Source of the DNA: Cohnella phaseoli
GTDB taxonomy: Bacteria > Bacillota > Bacilli > Paenibacillales > Paenibacillaceae
Direction of reading: 5' to 3'
NCBI RefSeq assembly: GCF_003386235.1
Contig: NZ_QRDZ01000051.1
Span: 1 to 47,457, forward strand
Length of the DNA: 47,457 nt
Positions 31,535 to 39,551 of the stretch are shown piece by piece. The position numbers and the translations under genes are program-made. The number at the start of each line of letters is the position of its first letter. Position 1 is the first letter of the stretch. The notes under the pieces were generated by a model. The model was not told the origin of the DNA and did not search any database. It saw only the letters and a program-made list of their open reading frames with translations.

Positions 31535-32832
31535 TGTTCGCGACCGTCACTAACATTTGGAAAGTTGAGGACCTTCGCAAGAGGATCCTCTTCACCCTTT
31601 TCATCCTGTTAATTTACCGTATCGGTTCCTTTATCCCGGTCCCGAACATTAATAAAGACGTGTTGACGATGGCCGACCAAGCGGGTACCGACCTGTTCGG
31701 CCTTCTGAATACTTTCTCCGGCGGTGCGCTGTTCAATTTCTCCATCTTTGCCTTGGGAATCACACCGTACATTACGGCGTCGATCATCGTTCAATTGCTT
31801 TCCATGGACGTCATTCCGAAGTTCTCGGAATGGCAGAAGGAAGGCGAGAACGGCAAGCGTAAGCTGGCTCAGATCACTCGTTACGGAACGATCGTTCTCG
31901 GGCTTATCCAAGCTTTCGCTACGGCAATCGGCTTTAACCGGATGTATTCGTACGAAATGGTCATCGATGCGAATGTCGCGACGTATCTTATGATTGCGAT
32001 TGTATTGACGGCAGGTACGGCATTCCTGATGTGGCTCGGCGAGCAGGTCAACGAAAAAGGTATCGGCAACGGTATCTCGATCCTGATCTTCGCGGCGATC
32101 GTCGCATCCTTGCCTAAACACATTCGCGACATTTACGAAACCCAATTCGTAGATTCCAGCCAAGTGTTCCTGAACATTGTGAAGGTGCTGATTATCCTGA
32201 TCGTAATCGTCCTGATTATCGCAGGCGTCATCTTCATTCAGCAAGGCGTGCGCAAGATTCCTGTACAATACGCCAAACGGGTTGTCGGACAGAAGATGTA
32301 CGGCGGCCAATCGACGCACATTCCGCTTAAAGTGAATGGCGCGGGCGTAATCCCGGTTATCTTCGCGGTATCGCTGCTGATGTTCCCGATCACGATTGCT
32401 CAGTTCTGGGCGAACAAGGCTTGGGCACAGTGGGTTATCAATCATATGTACTACGACCAGCCGCTTGGCATGGTGCTGTACGTACTGCTGATTATCGGAT
32501 TTACGTTCTTCTACACGTTCGTTCAGTTCAACCCACAGCAATTGGCGGACAATATGAAGAAGAACGGCGGCTACATTCCGGGCATTCGTCCGGGCAAGCC
32601 AACCGCCGGTTTCCTGACGCGGGTCATTACTCGCATCACGCTTGCAGGCGCGATTTTCCTGGCTTTGATCTCGGTTCTGCCGGTGTTCTTCGGATATCTT
32701 GCGGATCTTCCTCGTACAGTTCAACTGGGCGGCACCTCGCTGCTCATTATTGTCGGGGTAGCGCTTGAGACGATGAAGCAGATCGAGAGCCAATTGATCA
32801 AACGCCATTACAAAGGGTTTATCAATAAGTAA
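31534..32832 (+). CDS. secY: Preprotein translocase subunit SecY
   Basis: SecY (432 residues) is the channel of the Sec translocon in the cytoplasmic membrane, with ten membrane segments. The plug and first segments follow RKRILFTLFILLIYRIGSFIPVPN. The cytoplasmic loop 5 has YAKRVVGQKMYGGQSTHIPLK, and PGKPTAGFLTRV precedes segment 9. It starts on the last A of the rplO stop, with GAGGTGAT inside rplO as ribosome-binding site. SecE is encoded at 2256 in this window, and SecG is not here. Confidence 0.97.
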   Translation: MFATVTNIWKVEDLRKRILFTLFILLIYRIGSFIPVPNINKDVLTMADQAGTDLFGLLNTFSGGALFNFSIFALGITPYITASIIVQLLSMDVIPKFSEWQKEGENGKRKLAQITRYGTIVLGLIQAFATAIGFNRMYSYEMVIDANVATYLMIAIVLTAGTAFLMWLGEQVNEKGIGNGISILIFAAIVASLPKHIRDIYETQFVDSSQVFLNIVKVLIILIVIVLIIAGVIFIQQGVRKIPVQYAKRVVGQKMYGGQSTHIPLKVNGAGVIPVIFAVSLLMFPITIAQFWANKAWAQWVINHMYYDQPLGMVLYVLLIIGFTFFYTFVQFNPQQLADNMKKNGGYIPGIRPGKPTAGFLTRVITRITLAGAIFLALISVLPVFFGYLADLPRTVQLGGTSLLIIVGVALETMKQIESQLIKRHYKGFINK

Positions 32833-32859
32833 TCTACGAGACGGACAGGAGGAACAGCA

Positions 32860-33504
32860 ATGAACATTCTGTTTATGGGGCCTCCTGGCGCCGGCAAAGG
32901 AACGCAGGCAGAGCGGATCGTAGCGCAATTCGGCATTCCGCACATCTCGACGGGTGATGCGTTTCGTTTAGCCATGAAGCAAGGCACGCCGCTGGGACAG
33001 AAGGCTAAGGAGTACGTCGACCAAGGTCTTCTCGTTCCGGACGAAGTGACGAACGGCATCGTGCGCGATCGTCTCGCGGCTGAGGATTGTGCGAGCGGAT
33101 TTCTGCTCGACGGCTTCCCGCGGACGCTCGCTCAAGCTGAAGCGCTCGACGGCATGCTGGCCGAAATGGGCCGCAAGATCGATCACGTCATCAACCTCAA
33201 GGTGGACCGCGGCTTCCTGTTGGCCCGCCTGACCGGAAGACGAATCTGCAAAACTTGCGGCGCAACGTATCATATTGTGTTTAACCCTCCGAAGCAGGAA
33301 GGCATCTGCGATAAGGACGGGGGAGAGCTGTATCAGCGTTCCGACGATACGGAAGAGAAAGTGGGCACTCGTCTTGACGAGTATATCAGCAAGACGGCTC
33401 CGCTGCTGACGTATTACGGCGACAAAGGTTTGCTCCGCGAAGTAGACGGAGAGAAGGATATCGACGCGGTAACGGGCGATATTGCTTCCCTACTCAGAGG
33501 TTAA
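32860..33504 (+). CDS. adk: Adenylate kinase, zinc-containing LID
   Basis: The enzyme (214 residues) converts ATP plus AMP to two ADP in the cytoplasm. The P-loop GPPGAGKGT is at residues 7-15 and DGFPRT lies near 84-89. The LID domain binds zinc through Cys130, Cys133, Cys150 and Asp153, the arrangement of Bacillus and other Gram-positive bacteria. ATG 32860 follows GGAGG, 27 bases after secY. map starts 6 bases after its stop. Confidence 0.97.
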   Translation: MNILFMGPPGAGKGTQAERIVAQFGIPHISTGDAFRLAMKQGTPLGQKAKEYVDQGLLVPDEVTNGIVRDRLAAEDCASGFLLDGFPRTLAQAEALDGMLAEMGRKIDHVINLKVDRGFLLARLTGRRICKTCGATYHIVFNPPKQEGICDKDGGELYQRSDDTEEKVGTRLDEYISKTAPLLTYYGDKGLLREVDGEKDIDAVTGDIASLLRG

Positions 33505-33510
33505 TCGGCT

Positions 33511-34257
33511 ATGATCGTGATCAAGTCCGAGAAAGAGTTGAACTTGATGCGGGAGGCGGGCCGAATCGTCGCTGAGACGCATCGCTTGATGAAGCAAGCG
33601 ATCGTTCCCGGCGTGACGACCGCCGAGCTCGATCGGATCGCCGACGCGTTCATCCGAAGCCAAGGCGCCGTTCCCTCTTTCAAAGGTTACAACGGTTTTC
33701 CCGCCAGCATATGCGCCTCCACGAACGAGGAACTCGTGCATGGGTTTCCCGGACCGCGGAAGCTCGTAGAAGGCGACATCATCAGCATCGATATCGGTGC
33801 ACAGTATCAGGGCTACCACGGCGATTCCGCATGGACATACGGAGTCGGCCAGATCAGCGACGAAGCGCAAAGATTGCTGGACGTGACCGAAGCTTCCCTC
33901 TATGCAGGGCTTGAGTTGGTTCGTCCGGACGTCAGGTTGTTTACAGTCTCTCATGGTATTCAGAAGGTGATCGAAGACGCGGGCTTCTCCGTCGTCAGAG
34001 AATATGTCGGACACGGCGTAGGCGCGGCTCTTCACGAAGAACCGCAAATTCCGAATTACGGAGCGCCGGACCGCGGACCGAGACTGAAGCCGGGGATGAC
34101 GCTCGCGATCGAGCCGATGGTCAATGTGGGAGAGCGATACGTAAAGACCTTGTCCGACAATTGGACGGTCGTTACGGTGGACGGATCCCTGTGCGCGCAT
34201 TTCGAGCATACGATAGCCGTGACCGAAGACGGGTATGAAATACTGACCCGTGCATAA
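33511..34257 (+). CDS. map: Methionine aminopeptidase, type Ia
   Basis: MetAP (248 residues, exactly Bacillus length) removes the initiator Met from nascent proteins. The metal ligands are all present: Asp94 and Asp105, His168, Glu201 and Glu232, with substrate-binding His77. There is no N-terminal extension. The ribosome-binding site (AGAGG at 33496-33500, inside the adk end) is weak, which suggests coupling to adk translation. Confidence 0.97.
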   Translation: MIVIKSEKELNLMREAGRIVAETHRLMKQAIVPGVTTAELDRIADAFIRSQGAVPSFKGYNGFPASICASTNEELVHGFPGPRKLVEGDIISIDIGAQYQGYHGDSAWTYGVGQISDEAQRLLDVTEASLYAGLELVRPDVRLFTVSHGIQKVIEDAGFSVVREYVGHGVGAALHEEPQIPNYGAPDRGPRLKPGMTLAIEPMVNVGERYVKTLSDNWTVVTVDGSLCAHFEHTIAVTEDGYEILTRA

Positions 34258-34272
34258 AGCCAGGTGAAGGAT

Positions 34273-34575
34273 ATGACGGTAAACGTGAAGCTTGCGCCCG
34301 GCGACATCGTAAGAAGCCGGCGTGGAAAAGACGAAGGTGAGCTAGCGGTCGTGATCGCCCTTGTCGAGGAGCGATTCGCGCTCGTGGCCGACGGCGATAA
34401 ACGCCGCTTCGACCGGCCCAAACGCAAAAACGTGCTGCATCTCGAACGGATCGGGGTCCGAAGCGAGGAGGTTGCCAGCAGCATTCGCGACACTGGACGC
34501 GTAACCAACGCGAAGCTTCGGTACGCTATCGATCAAATCGAACGACGGCTCGATGCTGAAGAGAAAGGAGAATGA
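34273..34575 (+). CDS. KOW-domain RNA-binding protein, YbzG-like
   Basis: The 100-residue product starts MTVNVKLAPGDIVRSRRGKDEGELAVVIAL, a KOW motif resembling that of L14e-type proteins, and has a charged C-terminal half. In Bacillus a similar small KOW protein (YbzG) lies in the same place between map and infA. A role on the ribosome or in RNA binding is plausible but unproven. ATG 34273 is preferred, with AGGTGA (34262-34267) upstream. A GTG at 34264 lies within that site. Confidence 0.85.
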   Translation: MTVNVKLAPGDIVRSRRGKDEGELAVVIALVEERFALVADGDKRRFDRPKRKNVLHLERIGVRSEEVASSIRDTGRVTNAKLRYAIDQIERRLDAEEKGE

Positions 34576-34578
34576 CGG

Positions 34579-34794
34579 GTGGCCAAAGAGGACGTCATCG
34601 AGGTTGAAGGAACGGTCGTTGAACCGTTGCCGAATGCCATGTTCAAGGTAGAGCTGGAGAACGGACATCAAATCCTTGCGCATGTTTCCGGTAAGCTCCG
34701 GATGCATTTCATACGGATTCTGACGGGGGATAAAGTGGTTATTCAATTATCGCCCTACGATCTGACGCGCGGACGTATCACATACCGCAAATAA
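34579..34794 (+). CDS. infA: Translation initiation factor IF-1
   Basis: IF-1 (71 residues) binds the 30S A site during initiation through an OB fold. The product is MAKEDVIEVEGTVVEPLPNAMFKVELENGHQ... ending YDLTRGRITYRK. The start is GTG at 34579 with AAAGGAG eight bases upstream, inside the end of the KOW gene. rpmJ follows, as in Bacillus. Confidence 0.97.
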   Translation: MAKEDVIEVEGTVVEPLPNAMFKVELENGHQILAHVSGKLRMHFIRILTGDKVVIQLSPYDLTRGRITYRK

Positions 34795-34828
34795 GTTCGT
34801 TCGCTCCACATTTAAGGAGGGTATTATC

Positions 34829-34942
34829 ATGAAGGTGAGACCTTCGGTCAAACCGATTTGCGAAAAATGCAAAGTCATTCGCCGCAAAGGTAACGTCATG
34901 GTTATCTGCGAGAACCCGAAGCATAAACAAAAACAAGGCTAA
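34829..34942 (+). CDS. rpmJ: 50S ribosomal protein L36, zinc form
   Basis: L36 (37 residues) is the smallest ribosomal protein. It has the zinc ligands Cys11, Cys14, Cys27 and His32 (MKVRPSVKPICEKCK...ICENPKHKQKQG), so it is the C+ form. ATG 34829 follows AAGGAGGG (34814-34821). It was found by reading the infA-rpsM gap, being too short for ordinary ORF cut-offs. Confidence 0.95.
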   Translation: MKVRPSVKPICEKCKVIRRKGNVMVICENPKHKQKQG

Positions 34943-34966
34943 CGATAGAAGGAGGTGCCTCTTACT

Positions 34967-35335
34967 ATGGCACGTATATCTGGTGTTGACCTCCCGCGCG
35001 ACAAGCGCGTGGAAATCGCCCTGACGTACATCTTCGGAATTGGCAAGTCCACTTCCCAGAAGGTGCTGGCGTCCACGGGCGTCAATCCCGACACTCGCGT
35101 TCGTGATCTGACCGAAGACGAGCTGGCTCGTCTGCGCGAAACGATCGACAAAGAAGTGAAGGTCGAGGGCGACTTGCGTCGCGAAATTGCACTAAACATC
35201 AAACGGCTGATCGAAATCGGCTGCTATCGTGGCATCCGTCACCGCCGCGGTCTTCCGGTTCGCGGACAACGTTCGAAGACGAACGCTCGTACACGCAAAG
35301 GTCCGCGTCGTACGGTAGCGAACAAGAAGAAATAA
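34967..35335 (+). CDS. rpsM: 30S ribosomal protein S13
   Basis: S13 (122 residues) lies at the top of the 30S head and contacts P-site tRNA and L5. The product starts MARISGVDLPRDKRVEIALTYIFGIG, and the basic tail RGQRSKTNARTRKGPRRTVANKKK is intact. ATG 34967 lies after AAGGAGGTG (about 34950-34958). The in-frame ATG at 34955 overlaps that site. rpsK follows after 16 bases. Confidence 0.96.
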   Translation: MARISGVDLPRDKRVEIALTYIFGIGKSTSQKVLASTGVNPDTRVRDLTEDELARLRETIDKEVKVEGDLRREIALNIKRLIEIGCYRGIRHRRGLPVRGQRSKTNARTRKGPRRTVANKKK

Positions 35336-35351
35336 GGGGGGATAACAAAAC

Positions 35352-35750
35352 ATGGCACAAAAGGGCAAGAAAGTCGTTCGTACCAAGCGTCGTGATCGCA
35401 AGAATATCGACTCCGGCGTGGCACATATCCGTTCCACGTTCAACAATACGATCGTTACGATTACGGACCCGCACGGTAACGCGGTTTCCTGGGCTAGCTC
35501 CGGTAACCTCGGTTTCAAAGGTTCCCGTAAGAGCACGCCGTTTGCCGCTCAAATGGCTGCCGAGTCCGCAGCACGCGCTGCAATGGAACACGGAATGCGT
35601 TTGGTTGAAGTATCCGTTAAAGGTCCCGGCGCAGGCCGCGAAGCTGCGATTCGTTCGTTGCAAGCTGCCGGTCTTGAAGTCAGCATGATCCGAGACGTAA
35701 CGCCAATCCCGCATAACGGATGCCGTCCTCCGAAACGCCGCCGCGTATAA
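35352..35750 (+). CDS. rpsK: 30S ribosomal protein S11
   Basis: S11 (132 residues) is a platform protein near the E site. The product contains GVAHIRSTFNNTIVTITD and ends RDVTPIPHNGCRPPKRRRV. ATG 35352 follows the G-rich GGGGGGAT at 35336-35343. The 154 bases before rpoA carry a small AACGTC/GACGTT hairpin (35871-35885). rpsD is absent from the cluster, as is usual for Bacillus. Confidence 0.96.
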   Translation: MAQKGKKVVRTKRRDRKNIDSGVAHIRSTFNNTIVTITDPHGNAVSWASSGNLGFKGSRKSTPFAAQMAAESAARAAMEHGMRLVEVSVKGPGAGREAAIRSLQAAGLEVSMIRDVTPIPHNGCRPPKRRRV

Positions 35751-35904
35751 CAACGTTGCTGTTGTGGTATCAAACAAGAACAACTTGAGAATAATGGTTG
35801 TAACGGTTAGGCATACTACACGGTTTAGCCCATAAACATTGCTGAAATATCTCATTGGGTGAACAAAGGCAACGTCAGCGACGTTTTTGAAGGAGGTTTT
35901 GGTT

Positions 35905-36849
35905 ATGATAGTGATCGAGAAACCAAAAATCGATTCCGTGGAACTTCATGATGACAAGAGATACGGGCGTTTTGTTGTTGAGCCGCTGGAACGCGGCTAC
36001 GGCATGACGCTCGGCAACTCTCTGCGCCGCATTCTGCTGTCGTCCTTGCCGGGCGCAGCCGTCGTATCGGTTCAGATTGACGGCGTGCTTCATGAATTTT
36101 CCACGATTCCGGGTGTTATTGAGGATGTAACGCAAATCATCCTCAATCTGAAGCAGTTATCGCTGAAGATTCATTCGGACGAGGAGAAAGTGCTCGAGAT
36201 CGATGCGGAAGGCGACGGGGTCGTAACGGCCGGCGATATTCGCGCGGACAGCGACGTCGAAATTCTGAATCCGGATTTGCATATCGCAACTCTGGCTTCC
36301 GGAGCCCGTCTGCACATGCGCATTTTCGCGCGTGTCGGACGCGGTTATGTGCCTTCGGATCGGAACAAGAAGGAAGATCAGCCGATCGGCGTTATTCCGG
36401 TCGATTCGATCTACACCCCGATTACTCGCGTGAACTATCAGGTTGAGAATACGCGTGTCGGTCAGGTTACAAACTACGACAAGCTAACGCTTGAAGTATG
36501 GACCGACGGCAGTATTCGGCCTGAAGAAGCAGTGAGCTTGGGCGCCAAAATTTTGACCGATCACCTTTCCTTGTTCGTAGGGCTTACGGACGAGGCTAAA
36601 GATACCGAAACGATGAAGGAAAAAGAAGAGGACAAGAAAGAAAAAGTGCTTGAGATGACGATCGAAGAGCTCGATCTTTCCGTCCGTTCTTACAACTGCC
36701 TGAAGCGTGCCGGCATCAACACCGTTCAAGAGCTGATCACGAAAACTGAAGAGGACATGATGAAGGTCCGCAACCTGGGCCGCAAGTCTTTAGAGGAAGT
36801 TCAAGAGAAGCTGGAAGAACTGGGATTGGGCTTACGCTTCGAGGAATAG
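35905..36849 (+). CDS. rpoA: DNA-directed RNA polymerase subunit alpha
   Basis: Alpha (314 residues, as in Bacillus) dimerises to start polymerase assembly and binds UP elements and activators. The N-terminal domain includes VEPLERGYGMTLGNSLRRILLSSLPG. A charged linker (KEKEEDKKEKVLEM) leads to the C-terminal DNA-binding domain with LDLSVRSYNCLKRAGINTVQEL. ATG 35905 is eight bases after AAGGAGG (35890-35896). The in-frame start at 35887 precedes that site and is rejected. Confidence 0.98.
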   Translation: MIVIEKPKIDSVELHDDKRYGRFVVEPLERGYGMTLGNSLRRILLSSLPGAAVVSVQIDGVLHEFSTIPGVIEDVTQIILNLKQLSLKIHSDEEKVLEIDAEGDGVVTAGDIRADSDVEILNPDLHIATLASGARLHMRIFARVGRGYVPSDRNKKEDQPIGVIPVDSIYTPITRVNYQVENTRVGQVTNYDKLTLEVWTDGSIRPEEAVSLGAKILTDHLSLFVGLTDEAKDTETMKEKEEDKKEKVLEMTIEELDLSVRSYNCLKRAGINTVQELITKTEEDMMKVRNLGRKSLEEVQEKLEELGLGLRFEE

Positions 36850-36882
36850 CATCGTTACCAGCAGCAAAGGAGGGAAAACAAA

Positions 36883-37248
36883 ATGGCTTATCAAAAACTG
36901 AGTCGCGATTCCAGCGCGCGGAAAGCTTTGTTCCGCGATCTGACGACCGACCTGTTCCTGTACGAGCGCATCCAAACGACTGAAGCGAAAGCTAAAGAAG
37001 TTCGCTCGATCGCAGAGCGTCTGATCACTTTGGCTAAGCGCGGCGACTTGCACGCCCGTCGTCAAGTGGCGGCGTTCGTTCGTCGTGAAACGCTGAATGG
37101 CGAGCAAGACGCCATCCAAAAACTGTTCTCCGATCTCGCACCGCGTTATGCGGAGCGTCCGGGCGGCTATACGCGCATCCTGAAGCTGGGACCTCGCCGC
37201 GGAGATTCGGCTCCGATGGTGTATCTCGAGCTCGTAGATCGCGCTTAA
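36883..37248 (+). CDS. rplQ: 50S ribosomal protein L17
   Basis: L17 (121 residues) lies near the tunnel exit. The product starts MAYQKLSRDSSARKALFRDLTTDLF and ends RRGDSAPMVYLELVDRA. ATG 36883 follows AAAGGAGGG. It is the last gene of the alpha group, and a clear terminator follows. In Bacillus the next genes are the ECF transporter set; here truA comes next. Confidence 0.97.
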   Translation: MAYQKLSRDSSARKALFRDLTTDLFLYERIQTTEAKAKEVRSIAERLITLAKRGDLHARRQVAAFVRRETLNGEQDAIQKLFSDLAPRYAERPGGYTRILKLGPRRGDSAPMVYLELVDRA

Positions 37249-37262
37249 GGAACGGAGCAAAG

Positions 37263-37302
37263 AAGGATGGACCGAATCCCGCATTCGGATCATCCTTTTT
37301 TT
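37263..37302 (+). terminator. Intrinsic terminator after rplQ
   Basis: A 15-position stem (37263-37277 with 37283-37297, one internal mismatch and one G-U) has a short loop and runs into T7. It ends the S10-spc-alpha transcript. Confidence 0.9.
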
Positions 37303-37352
37303 GTGCTGAAGCTTGGAATTCGGCCGCTTAGGCCTCGCTTGGAGGAGATGGC

Positions 37353-38189
37353 ATGCGCAATATCGCTCTCATTGTCAGTTATGACGGGACGGACTACAGT
37401 GGGTTTCAAAGCCAACCCGGCGGCAATACGATTCAGGATAAATTGGAGCAGGTAATTTCTAAACTGACCGGCGAGCGAGTGCGATTGATGGGCTCCGGAA
37501 GAACCGATGCCGGGGTACATGCCCGCTGCCAAGTCGTCAACTTTGAGACGTCCTCCACTATTCCGATCGAGAGATGGGCAATCGCGCTAAGCACGAGACT
37601 GCCAAACGATATTGTCGTGCAGAGCGCTTATAGCGTTCCCGATCATTTTCATTCCCGCCGCGATGCCCTCAGCAAAACGTATCGCTATACGATCAATTGC
37701 AACCGCATGCCGGATTTGTTTCGGCGACGCTATGAATTCCACCATCCGACTCCGCTAGACCTCGAAGCAATGAGAGCCGGGGCGGCGCATCTGGTCGGCG
37801 AGCATGACTTTACTTCGTTTACTTCCCCGCTGTCGACCAAGCCGAGTCATGTACGCACCATTCTTGAGACGAAGCTTGTTCACGAAACAAGAACCGAGGC
37901 GGAAGGGCTATACGCCAATCCGATCTATAACCGCGAGTGGGACGAGCGCCATTATCCGGGCAAGACGCGCGGTGTGATTCATCTCTACGTGACAGGCACG
38001 GGGTTTCTCTACAATATGGTGCGCATTATTGCCGGGACACTGATTCAGATCGGCGAAAGCAAGATCGCCCCCGAAGCGATGCCGGGCATTTTGGCGGCTC
38101 GCAACCGCGCAAGGTCGGGGCCGACGGCCATTCCTCAAGGACTTTCCTTGTGGGAGGTCGTCTATGAGCATTTGCCGTCAGGTCAGTGA
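37353..38189 (+). CDS. truA: tRNA pseudouridine(38-40) synthase TruA
   Basis: TruA isomerises U38-U40 in the tRNA anticodon arm. Catalytic Asp52 is in GSGRTDAGVHA, and the family's GTGFLYNMVRIIAGTL is present. At 278 residues it is longer than Bacillus TruA (about 247). The extra residues appear as an insert near AEGLYANPIYNREWDERHYP, before the strand with IHLYVTGTGF. ATG 37353 follows GGAGG. It has no promoter that I can see, so it may depend on read-through of the rplQ terminator. Confidence 0.95.
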   Translation: MRNIALIVSYDGTDYSGFQSQPGGNTIQDKLEQVISKLTGERVRLMGSGRTDAGVHARCQVVNFETSSTIPIERWAIALSTRLPNDIVVQSAYSVPDHFHSRRDALSKTYRYTINCNRMPDLFRRRYEFHHPTPLDLEAMRAGAAHLVGEHDFTSFTSPLSTKPSHVRTILETKLVHETRTEAEGLYANPIYNREWDERHYPGKTRGVIHLYVTGTGFLYNMVRIIAGTLIQIGESKIAPEAMPGILAARNRARSGPTAIPQGLSLWEVVYEHLPSGQ

Positions 38190-38265
38190 GAATGGGAATA
38201 AATTCGAAATGGAGTCTCTTAGGGCGTGTATCCTAGGCTACGAGCGAAAATTTGCAACTTTAAAC

Positions 38266-38294
38266 TTGCATAAGCATTGGGCTTCATGTAAAAT
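38266..38294 (+). promoter_or_regulatory. Sigma-A promoter for rplM-rpsI
   Basis: TTGCAT at 38266-38271 and TAAAAT at 38289-38294 with a 17-base spacer. It lies upstream of the L13 leader. Confidence 0.8.
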
Positions 38295-38300
38295 AGAGTT

Positions 38301-38470
38301 TGTGCTTTCTGCGTGGCTACCCACGGCCCCAGCGCAGAGAAGTCACTCTTTTGGTGTGTTTGACGGAATCGATCCTCGATCGGTTTCCACATCCAAGTCA
38401 AGCGCATCGTTGAAATACCCGATGTATGAATGTAATTGATCTAACCCATAAAAGCAGGGAATTTACCCGA
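38301..38470 (+). promoter_or_regulatory. L13 leader of rplM-rpsI
   Basis: The leader has a CTGCG/CGCAG stem (38309-38313 with 38333-38337) enclosing a TGG/CCA turn. A CACTCTTTTGGTGTG hairpin lies near 38344-38358, and a GGAATCGATC/GATCGG-type stem lies near 38365-38388. Position and layout fit the Firmicute L13 leader (autogenous control by L13). Assignment is by context, without a covariance search. Confidence 0.7.
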
Positions 38471-38483
38471 AGGAGGATGTTTC

Positions 38484-38921
38484 ATGCGTACAACTTACAT
38501 GGCTAAGCCGCTTGAAGTAGAGCGCAAATGGCTTATCATCGACGCCGCTGGCAAAACGCTCGGTCGTCTGGCCAGCGAAGCGGCTGCTCTGATCCGCGGC
38601 AAACACAAACCGGAATTTACTCCTCATATCGATACCGGAGATTTCGTTATCGTCATCAATGCGGAGAAAATCGTCCTGACAGGCAAGAAGCTGCAGCAGA
38701 AGAAATACTACACGCACTCCCACTATCCAGGCGGACTGAAAACGACGACCGCTCAGGAAATGCTGAACAAGAAACCTGCTCGCATCATCGAATTGGCGGT
38801 TTACGGCATGCTTCCTAAGAACAAGCTCGGACATCAGCTTCAAGGCAAGCTGAAAGTGTACGCTGGTAGCGAACATCCACATCAAGCCCAACAACCTGAA
38901 GTTTACGAACTTCGCGGATAA
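38484..38921 (+). CDS. rplM: 50S ribosomal protein L13
   Basis: L13 (145 residues, exact Bacillus length) is an early 50S assembly protein and the probable ligand of the upstream leader. The product starts MRTTYMAKPLEVERKWLIIDAAGKTLGRLAS and ends GSEHPHQAQQPEVYELRG. ATG 38484 follows GAAGGAGG (38470-38477). rpsI starts 18 bases after its stop. Confidence 0.97.
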   Translation: MRTTYMAKPLEVERKWLIIDAAGKTLGRLASEAAALIRGKHKPEFTPHIDTGDFVIVINAEKIVLTGKKLQQKKYYTHSHYPGGLKTTTAQEMLNKKPARIIELAVYGMLPKNKLGHQLQGKLKVYAGSEHPHQAQQPEVYELRG

Positions 38922-38939
38922 TAAAAGGAGGACTTTCGA

Positions 38940-39332
38940 ATGGCTCAAGTGCAATATTTAGGAACGGGTCGCCGCAAGCACTCCGTTGCGCGGGTTCGTC
39001 TCGTGCCGGGTGAAGGCCGCATCGTTATCAACAAACGCGAAATCAACGACTACTTTGACGTCGAGACGTTGAAGCTGATCGTTAAACAACCATTGAACCT
39101 GACCGAGACTGTCGGTAAATACGACATTATCGTACTGGCTCATGGCGGCGGTACGTCCGGCCAAGCCGGCGCAATCCGTCACGGAATTTCCCGCGCACTG
39201 CTTAAAGCGGATCCGGAACTGCGCCCTGCGCTGAAGAAAGCCGGCTTCCTGACTCGCGATGCCCGCATGAAAGAGCGTAAGAAATACGGCTTGAAAGCCG
39301 CTCGTCGCGCTCCTCAATTCTCGAAGCGTTAA
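38940..39332 (+). CDS. rpsI: 30S ribosomal protein S9
   Basis: S9 (130 residues) lies in the 30S head, with its C-terminal tail touching the P-site anticodon. The product starts MAQVQYLGTGRRKHSVARVRLVPG and ends with the conserved RRAPQFSKR. ATG 38940 follows AAAGGAGG. A terminator closes the rplM-rpsI unit. Confidence 0.97.
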   Translation: MAQVQYLGTGRRKHSVARVRLVPGEGRIVINKREINDYFDVETLKLIVKQPLNLTETVGKYDIIVLAHGGGTSGQAGAIRHGISRALLKADPELRPALKKAGFLTRDARMKERKKYGLKAARRAPQFSKR

Positions 39333-39357
39333 GAAGCTTCGGCATACAAGGAAACTC

Positions 39358-39392
39358 AGCCTCCGACCCTTATGGTCGGGGGCTTTCTTGTT
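39358..39392 (+). terminator. Intrinsic terminator after rpsI
   Basis: An 11-bp stem (39358-39368 with 39374-39384, one G-U) with a CTTAT loop is followed by a T-rich stretch. Confidence 0.9.
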
Positions 39393-39476
39393 GTTTTTCA
39401 ATGAGAAGGAGCGATAATTTCGTTCCTTTTTTTCAATTAAATTGCTGATCTTGCATCCACTTTAATCTATTTTGGA

Positions 39477-39529
39477 TTGAAGTATTTGGGTTGCAGGCGT
39501 ATAATGGGTGTATTCATACTTAAATACTT
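39477..39529 (+). promoter_or_regulatory. cysH promoter with flanking inverted repeat
   Basis: TTGAAG at 39477-39482, 17 bases, TATAAT at 39500-39505. An 8-bp inverted repeat, AAGTATTT (39480-39487) and AAATACTT (39522-39529), overlaps the -35 and lies just past the start site. It is a candidate operator for a sulfur regulator, though which one is unknown. No S-box or T-box leader is visible. Confidence 0.65.
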
Positions 39530-39551
39530 GGGTATAGCGGAGGTCATAACG

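Noticed and set aside
38164..38439. Open frame of 91 codons across the truA end and rplM leader
   Set aside because: It starts within truA and runs through the promoter and L13 leader. Composition is not protein-like.
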